In this document: positions 36,433-43,702 of the stretch, piece by piece
Layout: every line of letters begins with the position of its first letter
Position numbering within the stretch: position 1 is the first letter of the stretch
Source of the DNA: Demequina sp. NBRC 110055
GTDB lineage: Bacteria; Actinomycetota; Actinomycetes; Actinomycetales; Demequinaceae
DNA length: 64,000 nt
Assembly (NCBI RefSeq): GCF_002090135.1
Contig: NZ_BBRL01000010.1
Coordinates: 1-64,000, forward strand
Reading direction: 5' to 3'
Program-made: the position numbers and the translations under genes
Notes under the pieces: model-generated
Told to the model about the DNA's origin: nothing
The model's database searches: none
What the model saw: only the letters and a program-made list of their open reading frames with translations

Positions 36433-37230
36433 ATGACCACCAAGAAGCAGGCGCGCGCCCACGCCCAGCGCGAGCAGCGTAAATATGAAGCTCGTCAGGC
36501 CGCGAAGCGCGCCAAGCGCGAACACCGCATCCGCATCGTCGCTGCCATCACGGCCATCGCTCTCGTCGTGGGCGCAGGGTCGACCCTCATCGTGATGGCA
36601 CTCCAGGACGACGACCCGAGTACACCGGAAGCGAGCACGAGTACGCCGTCGGCCACTGCATCGGCCGAGAGCGAGCCCGAGCTGGCGACCGGTTGGGCCA
36701 CCTCGCCCGCTCCCCCGGACCCCAGCCTCGCGGAGGACCGCGAGTGGGACGTCACGATCGCTACCAACCTCGGGGACATCGCGGTGACGCTTGACGGCGT
36801 GGACGCGCCGCAGGCCACCGCGAGCTTCGTGGCGCTCGCCGAGGACGGCTACTTCGACCGCACCGAGTGCCACCGCCTGGTCACCGAAGGTATTTATGTG
36901 CTGCAGTGCGGCGACCCCTCCGCGACCGGCACGGGTGGCCCGAACTACTCGTACGGTCCCATCGAGAACGCGCCCGACGACGTGTACCCCGCCGGCACCC
37001 TCGCGATGGCGCGCCGTGGCGGCGACGCCGAGTCGATGGGCAGCCAGTTCTTCATTGTCTACGAGGACTCCACCATCCCGTCTGACGCGGCCGGCGGCTA
37101 CACGGTGTTCGGGCAGGTCACTGAGGGTTTGAGTATTGTTGAGGGCGTTGCCAATGCCGGAACCATTACAGGCGAGCCCGACGGACAGCCGGCACAGTCC
37201 GTCATCGTGAACGAGGTGTCAGTATCGTGA
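36433..37230 (+). CDS. Membrane-anchored cyclophilin-type peptidyl-prolyl isomerase
   Basis: 265-residue protein with a highly basic cytoplasmic N-terminus (~32 residues), one membrane helix (about 33-57), a Ser/Thr/Pro/Glu-rich linker, and an extracytoplasmic cyclophilin domain (about 103-265). The catalytic region reads FDRTECHRLVTEGIYVLQCGDP with the conserved Arg, and GSQFFIVYEDS is the second family motif. It likely catalyses proline isomerisation in exported proteins. It overlaps the DUF349 gene by four bases, a pairing seen in many Actinobacteria. Confidence 0.92.
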   Translation: MTTKKQARAHAQREQRKYEARQAAKRAKREHRIRIVAAITAIALVVGAGSTLIVMALQDDDPSTPEASTSTPSATASAESEPELATGWATSPAPPDPSLAEDREWDVTIATNLGDIAVTLDGVDAPQATASFVALAEDGYFDRTECHRLVTEGIYVLQCGDPSATGTGGPNYSYGPIENAPDDVYPAGTLAMARRGGDAESMGSQFFIVYEDSTIPSDAAGGYTVFGQVTEGLSIVEGVANAGTITGEPDGQPAQSVIVNEVSVS

Positions 37231-38585
37231 CCGCCCCCAAGCCCACCCCCAAGCCCGGCCCGCGCCCCGGAGCCCCCAGTCCCGCCGTCCTTGCCAAGCA
37301 GGCCACGCACCCCGTCAAGGTGCCTGTGGTCGCCGAGGTCTCGGACGAACAGATCGAAGCCGCGAAGAAGTTCGGCTCTGTCGACGGTGACGCCGTCGTC
37401 GTGACGATCGGCGAGGAGAAGGTGACCGTCGGCGAGGCCGCTGGTGACGACCCGCTCACCCCGTTCGCGAAGGCGTACTATGAGCTGGCCGCCTCGGTGG
37501 AGCGCTTCCACGCGCGCCTGTCGTCGGCCGAGCTGAGCCCCAAGGACATCGACGACTCGCTCGGCTCCATCGCCCCTCAGCTGGAAACCCCGGCCGTGGT
37601 CGGCGACATCGCCGCCCTGCGGGAGCGTTTCGAGATGGTCCAGAAGGAGGCGCTCGAGGCCCGCGAGAAGATCCAGGCCGAACGCGAGGCCGCCCGTGTC
37701 GAGGCTCTCGCCGCCCGCGAGCAGATCGTGGCGGCCGCCGAGGCCATCGCCGCCAAGCCCGAGGCGCAGGTCCACTGGAAGAACGACACTGCGGAACTGC
37801 GCTCGCTCCTCGACACCTGGAAGGAGGCGCAGCGCTCTAACGCCCGCATCCCCAAGGACGCCGAGCGCGAGCTGTGGAAGCGCTTCACGACGGCGCGTTC
37901 CGGGTTCGAGAAGGCGCGCAAGCACCACTTCGCCCAGCTCGACAAGGACAACGCCGACGTCGCGGGCCGCAAGGAGGAACTGGTCGCCCAGGCCGAGCGC
38001 CTCGCCCAGTCCACCGACTGGGACCGCACCGCCCGCGCTTTCAAGGACCTCATGGGCGAATGGAAGCGAGCCGGTCGTGGCCGCCGTAGCGTGGATGACG
38101 CGCTGTGGAAGCGTTTCCAGACAGCGCAGGACTCGTTCTTCGATGCCCGCCGTGCCGAGTCCGAGGCCGAGGATGAGGCCCTTGCAGGCAACGTGGAGGG
38201 CAAGGAAGCCGCGGTCGTCGAGGCCGAGGCACTGCTGCCCATTAAGGACCTCGAGAACACCAAGCGTCAGTTGCGCGCCATCCAGGACCGCTTCGAGGAC
38301 GCCGGCCGCGTGCCGCGCGCCGACGTCGCGCGCCTGAACAAGCGCATGGGCGCCGTCGAGAAGGCAGTCCGGGACGCCGAGGATGCGCAGTGGAATTCGC
38401 GCAACCCCGAGATCGAGCGCCGTGCCACCGGTGCGGCCGCCCAGCTCGAGGCCGCTATCGCGGACCTCGAGAAGGACCTCGAGGCCGCCAAGGAGTCTGG
38501 CGACAAGCGCAAGATCAAGGAGGCCGAAGAGGCACTGAGCGCACGCCGCGCCTGGCTCGAGCAGATTCAGGGCGTCGTGTCCTGA
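37227..38585 (+). CDS. DUF349 coiled-coil protein
   Basis: 452-residue charged protein with a short Pro/Lys-rich N-terminus and at least three DUF349 helical repeats (WKEAQRSNARIPKDAERELWKRF, DLMGEWKRAGRGRRSVDDALWKRF, QLRAIQDRFEDAGRVPRADV). Much of the rest is predicted coiled coil. Function is not known; DUF349 proteins elsewhere have been linked to RNA or protein interactions. GTG start overlaps the cyclophilin stop. A strong terminator follows. Confidence 0.9.
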   Translation: MTAPKPTPKPGPRPGAPSPAVLAKQATHPVKVPVVAEVSDEQIEAAKKFGSVDGDAVVVTIGEEKVTVGEAAGDDPLTPFAKAYYELAASVERFHARLSSAELSPKDIDDSLGSIAPQLETPAVVGDIAALRERFEMVQKEALEAREKIQAEREAARVEALAAREQIVAAAEAIAAKPEAQVHWKNDTAELRSLLDTWKEAQRSNARIPKDAERELWKRFTTARSGFEKARKHHFAQLDKDNADVAGRKEELVAQAERLAQSTDWDRTARAFKDLMGEWKRAGRGRRSVDDALWKRFQTAQDSFFDARRAESEAEDEALAGNVEGKEAAVVEAEALLPIKDLENTKRQLRAIQDRFEDAGRVPRADVARLNKRMGAVEKAVRDAEDAQWNSRNPEIERRATGAAAQLEAAIADLEKDLEAAKESGDKRKIKEAEEALSARRAWLEQIQGVVS

Positions 38586-38601
38586 CCTGACAGCTTCCCG
38601 G

Positions 38602-38643
38602 AACCCCGGTCGCACCTCACGGTGTGGCCGGGGTTTCTGTTTT
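38602..38643 (+). terminator. Rho-independent terminator after the DUF349 gene
   Basis: AACCCCGGTCGCACC pairs with GGTGTGGCCGGGGTT (two imperfect positions) around a TCAC loop and is followed by TTCTGTTTT. It lies 17 bp after the stop codon and is the clearest intrinsic terminator in the window. A GGCCGATGC motif copy (38648-38656) lies immediately after. Confidence 0.85.
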
Positions 38644-38742
38644 CTGGGGCCGATGCCGTCAGGTCACCGTCCGTTCACCCTTTCGCAAGGTGTCATCGCT
38701 ACGGTGGCCCGATTCATCGAACCTGCGACCAGAAGGCTACCG

Positions 38743-39390
38743 ATGCCCATTTTTCGGCGCGACGGCGTATCCATCCTCTTCGTCCACATCCCTAAGACCG
38801 GCGGAAGCTCCGTCGATGATGCGTTCAGGGACGCGGGATGGTCGGTCGCGTTGCATGACGGTGGCGGCGGTCGCGACTCACTCAACAGGCTCCGGCGATG
38901 CTCACCCCAGCACCAGCACGCGGCAATCCTCGAGTCCACGTTGCATGTGGATCGCTTCGACGCAATCTTCACGTATGTGCGAGAGCCCACACGCCGCGTG
39001 GTCTCGGAGTACGTCTGGCGGGCACGCAAGGCCGCCCAGCCCGACGTGTCTGGCACCGCTGTCGAGGCGTGGGTACGCGATAGCTTCGCCAAAGTCGCGA
39101 CCAATCCCTACTGGTTCGACAACCACCTGCGACGGCAGCACGAGTTCCTCGTGCCCGGCACGCACACCTTCCGCTTCGAAGACGGCATCGAGACCGGCCT
39201 CGCCCGCCTCGCTGCCGCGACGGGACTCGACATTCCCTTGTCGGCGCCGCACCGTCTCAAGGGCAGCGCCATGACCGGCATCGACGCCACGGACGTCGTG
39301 CTCACCGATGCCGCTCGGGACATGGTCATCGACTTCTATCGGTCCGACTACGAGAGGTTGGGTTACCCGATCCCGGTACCGGTCGGCTGA
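38743..39390 (+). CDS. Sulfotransferase-family protein
   Basis: 215-residue protein with the PAPS-binding 5'-phosphosulfate loop FVHIPKTGGSSVDDAF near residue 16 and a 3'-phosphate motif IFTYVREPTRRVVSEYVW near residue 81, as in the sulfotransferase family 2 group. The ATG at 38743 has AGAAGG six bases upstream. It is a stand-alone gene; substrate unknown, possibly a surface glycan. Downstream comes the 18-bp tandem array. Confidence 0.8.
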   Translation: MPIFRRDGVSILFVHIPKTGGSSVDDAFRDAGWSVALHDGGGGRDSLNRLRRCSPQHQHAAILESTLHVDRFDAIFTYVREPTRRVVSEYVWRARKAAQPDVSGTAVEAWVRDSFAKVATNPYWFDNHLRRQHEFLVPGTHTFRFEDGIETGLARLAAATGLDIPLSAPHRLKGSAMTGIDATDVVLTDAARDMVIDFYRSDYERLGYPIPVPVG

Positions 39391-39398
39391 GCGTTCTC

Positions 39399-39520
39399 GC
39401 GCGCGGGCGCTGGTGTGCGCACGGGCGCTGGTGTGCGCACGGGCGCTGGTGTGCGCACGGGCGCTGGTGTGCGCACGGGCGCTGGTGTGCGCACGGGCGC
39501 TGGTGCGCGCGCGGGCGAGG
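39399..39520. repeat. 18-bp tandem repeat array
   Basis: Six full and one partial copy of an 18-bp unit (consensus GCGCACGGGCGCTGGTGT) in head-to-tail array, with first and last copies diverged to GCGCGCGGGCG. It lies between the sulfotransferase gene and the AbiEi-like gene. On the plus strand it is open in frame with repeating RALVCA, but there is no start or ribosome binding site to support translation. The array shares a 20-base identical stretch with 32766-32785. Confidence 0.9.
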
Positions 39521-39592
39521 CTGACAACCGAGGTTTTCCACAGATCGGCCGTTCCCCCGGCGCTCAGCGTGTTGCCGGGCGAGACTGCGGGT

Positions 39593-40234
39593 ATGTGGTT
39601 GATCTGGGAAGCTCAAGTGGGCACCGTGGCATATCGCCGGATGCTGCGGGACGACATCATCGTGCCCATGCTGCCCGGCGTGGCGCGAGCACCCGATATC
39701 GAGGATTGCCGGGGCATCCGCGCGGCGGCGTTGGCGACGCACTCCCGGCCTGGGCTTGTCGCCAGTGGTCTCGCGGCCCTGTGGGTCCACCTCGGGGGCA
39801 CACCGCCAGAGACTCTCGACCTGGTGGCCGATGAGCACCGCCACCTGAGGTCGTGGACACCTTCCATGCCCAGCCGCATCCACGCGACGACATACGACTA
39901 CGGCGACGCCGTCGCCCGGCCGGCCGATGCCCTCGTGGACGCCTTGCGATGGGCCGACCTCGGCATCGCCCTCCCCCGCGCTTTTCAACTCGTTGCCGCG
40001 GGCGCGGTGGACGCGGGGCTCGCGGTGCGCGCGCTCGACAGGATCTCGTCGCACGACCGCTCGTGGAAGCGAGCGTGGTCCGCATGGGGCGCACTTCGCG
40101 ACGCACAGGGTTTGCCGATCCGCGTGGCGGCGCGGTGCGGCGACGAGCGCCGCAGCGGCAACGAGGCGCGCGATGCCGACAGCCCGCACCGCGGCGATAC
40201 GGGCGCCGCTACTCGACTCGTCGAGATCCCGTGA
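39593..40234 (+). CDS. AbiEi-type antitoxin-like protein
   Basis: 213 residues from the ATG at 39593. The pattern of an N-terminal winged-helix-like segment (VAYRRMLRDDIIVPMLPGVARAPD) followed by GLVASGLAALWVHLGGTPPETLDLVAD and a helical segment with DALRWADLG resembles the AbiEi-like antitoxin family that is common in Actinobacteria as stand-alone genes. No toxin partner (AbiEii) is visible. It is immediately after the tandem repeat and its 3' end overlaps rel tail to tail by 26 bp. The call is tentative. Confidence 0.55.
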   Translation: MWLIWEAQVGTVAYRRMLRDDIIVPMLPGVARAPDIEDCRGIRAAALATHSRPGLVASGLAALWVHLGGTPPETLDLVADEHRHLRSWTPSMPSRIHATTYDYGDAVARPADALVDALRWADLGIALPRAFQLVAAGAVDAGLAVRALDRISSHDRSWKRAWSAWGALRDAQGLPIRVAARCGDERRSGNEARDADSPHRGDTGAATRLVEIP

Positions 40235-42458
40235 TGCGGCGCGCGTCATACACGCCGTCGATGCGGCGGATCGCGGAGAGCACCGCACCCAAGTGCGACG
40301 GATCCGCCATCTCAAACGTGAACGTGTTGAGCGCCACCCGGTCGCGGTTGGTGGAGACGTTGGCGCCCAGGATGTTCACGTGGTAGTCCGACAGCGCCTT
40401 GACGACATCGGACAAGAGTCGGTTGCGATCGAGCGCCTCGACCTCAATTTGCACCAGGAACGCGGCATCGGACTGGCCCGTCCACTGCACGTCGATAAAA
40501 CGCTCGGCCTGCGAGTCGAGCGACGCGAGGTTCGCGCAATCCGCGCGGTGCACCGAGACACCATTGCCACGCGTCACGAAGCCGCGGATCGGGTCGCCGG
40601 GCACCGGGGTGCAGCACTTCGCGAGCTTCACGACCACATCAGACAACCCGTGCACGGACACGCCCACGTCGCCGCGACGCGCACGCTGATGTGCCGCCGT
40701 GCCAGGGCGGGTGATCTCGGTGACGTCCTCGTCGGCCCCCTCGGCGCCGCCCACGGCCTCCACCATGCGGGTGACGACGTCCGACGCCTGCTCCTTGTGC
40801 TCGCCAATGGCGGCGTAGAGCCCGTCGACATCCTCGTAGTGCATCTCCTTGGCGAGCGCCAGGAGCGTGGACTTCGACATGAGCCGCTGCATCGGCAGGT
40901 GCTGGCGCCTGATGGCCCGCGCGAGCATGTCGCGGCCGGTCTCGATGGACTCTTCGCGACGCTCACGCGTGAACCACTGCCGGATCTTGTTGCGTGCACG
41001 GGTGGACTGCACGAAGTCGAGCCAGTCGCGCTTGGGATGCGCGTTCTGGTCCGACGTCGTCAGCACCTCGACGGTGTCGCCGTTCTCGAGCGTCGAGTCG
41101 AGCGGCACCAGACGCCCATTGACCTTCGCGCCGATGGTCTTGTGGCCCACCTCGGTGTGCACCGCATAGGCAAAGTCGACGGGCGTCGCGCCTTGAGGCA
41201 GCGCCAGCAGGCGACCGCGCGGGGTGAACACGTAGACCTCGGCGCGGGAAATCTCACCTCGCAGCGAGTCGAGGAAGTCGGTGGGGTCCGCGGTCTCCTG
41301 CTGCCAGTCCGCGATCTGGCGCAGCCACCCCATGTCGTCCGAGCGACCGCCCTGACCCTTGACGGTCTCCTTGTAGCGCCAGTGCGACGCGAGGCCGTAC
41401 TCGGCGCGACGGTGCATCTCGTGCGTGCGGATCTGCAGCTCCACCGGCTTGCCCGACGGCCCGATGACCGTCGTATGCAGCGACTGGTAGAGGTTGAACT
41501 TGGGCATCGCGATGTAGTCCTTGAAGCGACCAGGCACCGGCTGATACCGCGCATGCATGGCGCCCAGGACGGCGTAGCAGTCGCGCACCGTCGAGACCAG
41601 GATGCGGATCCCGACCAGGTCGTAGATGTCGGCAAGGTCGCGCCCTCGCACAATCATCTTCTGATACACCGAGTAGTAATGCTTGGGGCGCCCGGTGATC
41701 TCACCCTTGATCTTCATCTGGCGCAGCTCGGCCTCGATCTCGCCGCGAATCTCCGCCAGGTACTTCTCTCGCTCCGGCGCGCGCTCGGCCACCACGTCCA
41801 CGATCTCGCCGTAGATCTTCGGATAGAGCGTCTTGAACGACAGGTCCTCGAGCTCCCACTTGATCGCGTTGAGCCCCATACGGTGCGCGAGCGGCGCGTA
41901 GATCTCGAGCGTCTCCTGCGCCTTGCGCCGGGCCGACTCGACGGGCACGTGCTTCCACGTGCGCGCGTTGTGCAGCCGGTCGGCGAGCTTCAGCAGCAGC
42001 ACGCGGATGTCCTTGGCCATCGCCACGACCATCTTGCGCACGGTCTCGGCCTGCGCCGCGTCGCCGAACTTCACCTTGTCGAGCTTGGTGACACCGTCGA
42101 CGAACTCAGCGACCTCGTCGCCAAACTCCTCGCGCAGGGTGTCGAGCGGATACGAGGTGTCCTCGACCACATCGTGCAGCAGCGCCGCACAGATCACGGA
42201 CTCCGGCAGACCCATCTCCGCGATGATCTGCGCCACCGCAATGGGGTGAATGATGTACGGCTCGCCACTCTTGCGGGTCTGACCCTCGTGCGCCTTGGCC
42301 GCCACCTGATAGGCGCGTTCGATCTGGCTGGTCTTGCCCTTGGGATACATCCGTCGGTACGTGTCGAGGATGCCGTCGATGGCCGAGGGCTCACGGGGCG
42401 CGCGACGCAGGAACGCGAGCGGTCCGAGCGCGGACGAGGTGGGCCTGGTATCCGTCAT
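40209..42458 (-). CDS. rel: Bifunctional (p)ppGpp synthetase/hydrolase Rel
   Basis: 749-residue long RSH protein controlling the stringent response. Domains in order: HD hydrolase (about 60-200, with HDVVEDT intact so hydrolysis is expected), synthetase (RPKHYYSVYQKM and LVGIRILV..., about 240-350), TGS (RGRLLALPQGATPVDFAYAVHTEVGHKTIGAKVNGRLV), helical domain and C-terminal ACT domain (AFLVQIEVEALDRNRLLSDVVKALSD). As the only long RSH here it is probably the single bifunctional Rel typical of Actinobacteria. It lies downstream of secDF across a hairpin. Confidence 0.96.
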   Translation of the reverse strand: MTDTRPTSSALGPLAFLRRAPREPSAIDGILDTYRRMYPKGKTSQIERAYQVAAKAHEGQTRKSGEPYIIHPIAVAQIIAEMGLPESVICAALLHDVVEDTSYPLDTLREEFGDEVAEFVDGVTKLDKVKFGDAAQAETVRKMVVAMAKDIRVLLLKLADRLHNARTWKHVPVESARRKAQETLEIYAPLAHRMGLNAIKWELEDLSFKTLYPKIYGEIVDVVAERAPEREKYLAEIRGEIEAELRQMKIKGEITGRPKHYYSVYQKMIVRGRDLADIYDLVGIRILVSTVRDCYAVLGAMHARYQPVPGRFKDYIAMPKFNLYQSLHTTVIGPSGKPVELQIRTHEMHRRAEYGLASHWRYKETVKGQGGRSDDMGWLRQIADWQQETADPTDFLDSLRGEISRAEVYVFTPRGRLLALPQGATPVDFAYAVHTEVGHKTIGAKVNGRLVPLDSTLENGDTVEVLTTSDQNAHPKRDWLDFVQSTRARNKIRQWFTRERREESIETGRDMLARAIRRQHLPMQRLMSKSTLLALAKEMHYEDVDGLYAAIGEHKEQASDVVTRMVEAVGGAEGADEDVTEITRPGTAAHQRARRGDVGVSVHGLSDVVVKLAKCCTPVPGDPIRGFVTRGNGVSVHRADCANLASLDSQAERFIDVQWTGQSDAAFLVQIEVEALDRNRLLSDVVKALSDYHVNILGANVSTNRDRVALNTFTFEMADPSHLGAVLSAIRRIDGVYDARRITGSRRVE

Positions 42459-42573
42459 GACGCCTCCTCCCGTGAGCCTGGGTGAGGCTCCAGTCTAGGG
42501 GTCAGGACAACGTCCCTCGTACTCTCGTCGTTCCCGCCGAGGGCTGCGCTACCCGGGCCCGTCCACAACACAC

Positions 42574-42611
42574 GAGGGCCGACGCCGTGGTCACCCACGG
42601 CATCGGCCCTC
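42574..42611 (-). terminator. Motif-pair hairpin after secF
   Basis: Arms 42574-42590 and 42595-42611 form a 17-bp stem with a single wobble position and a TCAC loop. Each arm contains the dispersed motif (GGCATCGGCC and one-base variant GGCCGACGCC). It lies just after the secF stop and before rel, so it likely terminates secDF transcription. Confidence 0.75.
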
Positions 42612-42626
42612 ACCCGAAACGGGTCG

Positions 42627-43700
42627 CTACTTCTTCTTGCGCTTGGGCTGGGCGGACTGGCCCAGGTGCTCACCGGGGGTGAGTGCCCCCACGCGCACGG
42701 TTCCGTCCTCGCGGACGACGTCGGTGGAGCCGCCGGCTCGCAGGGCCAGCACCTTGGCGGTGTGCTCCTTGATACGCGGCTCGTTGTCGCGCAGCGCCAC
42801 CTCGAGCGGCGTCGCGACGAAGATCGACGAGTAGGTGCCGACCGCCATACCGACGAACAGCGCGAGCGAAATGTCCATCAGCGTGCCCGCACCCAGCACG
42901 AACGAACCGATGAACAGGATCGCCGAGACCGGCAGGAGCGCGACGATCGACGTGTTGATCGAGCGCACGAGCGTCTGGTTCACCGCGAGGTTCGCGAGCT
43001 CGTCGTAGGTGTAACGCGTTTGCTCGGTCAGGTGCGCGGTGTTCTCCTTGACCTTGTCGAACACCACCACCGTGTCGTAAAGCGAGTAGCCCAGGATGGT
43101 CAGGAAGCCGATCACGGCCGCGGGCGTGACCTCGAAGCCGACCAGCGCGTAGATGCCGACCGTGAACAGCAGGTCGTGGATCAGGGCGATGATCGCGGCG
43201 GCAGCCATGCGCCAGGCGCGGAAGTAGATGGCGATGACGCCGAAGACGAGCAGCAGGAAGATCACGAGCGCCTGCACGGCCTGCGTGCCGACCGACGCGC
43301 CCCACGTGGGACCGATCTGGTCGAAGCTGATGGTGTCCTGCTCGACGTTGTACGCGTCCGCCAACGCCGTGGTGAGCGCCTGCTGGTCCTCATCGGACAG
43401 ATCGCCCAGCTGCACGCGGATGTCGTTGTCACCCAGGATGCTGACGCGCGGCTCCTGCGTGGGGTCGATCTCGGCAACAACCTCCTCGGCCGGTGCCGCG
43501 GAGACCTCTTCCACGTCCGGCACGATGTACTGCGTGCCGCCGGTGAAGTCGAGTCCGAGCGTGAGGCCCTTGATCAACAGCAGCGCGATCGACAGCGCAA
43601 TCAAGACACCCGAGACGATGAACCAGCGCTTGCGCTGACCCACGATCGGGTAGGTCTTCTCTCCCGAGTGGAGCTTGTTTCCCCAGGTAGCGAGGCTCAT
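42627..43700 (-). CDS. secF: Protein translocase subunit SecF
   Basis: 357-residue subunit of the SecDF complex that uses the proton motive force to aid Sec export. Six helices, with the N-terminal cytoplasmic segment, the FTGGTQY motif after helix 1, and the family motifs IALIHDLLFTVGIYAL, GYSLYDTVVVFDKVKEN and NQTLVRSINTSIVALLPV. It follows secD by 2 bp. The C-terminus is a positively charged tail ending RKKK. Confidence 0.96.
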   Translation of the reverse strand: MSLATWGNKLHSGEKTYPIVGQRKRWFIVSGVLIALSIALLLIKGLTLGLDFTGGTQYIVPDVEEVSAAPAEEVVAEIDPTQEPRVSILGDNDIRVQLGDLSDEDQQALTTALADAYNVEQDTISFDQIGPTWGASVGTQAVQALVIFLLLVFGVIAIYFRAWRMAAAAIIALIHDLLFTVGIYALVGFEVTPAAVIGFLTILGYSLYDTVVVFDKVKENTAHLTEQTRYTYDELANLAVNQTLVRSINTSIVALLPVSAILFIGSFVLGAGTLMDISLALFVGMAVGTYSSIFVATPLEVALRDNEPRIKEHTAKVLALRAGGSTDVVREDGTVRVGALTPGEHLGQSAQPKRKKK

Positions 43701-43702
43701 GA

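Noticed and set aside
39399..39520. CRISPR-like array
   Set aside because: The 18-bp units are directly adjacent with no unique spacers, and no cas genes are near.
39927..42485. A very long plus-strand open frame opposite rel
   Set aside because: Reverse-frame artefact with low-complexity Arg/His/Leu sequence; rel on the minus strand is unambiguous.
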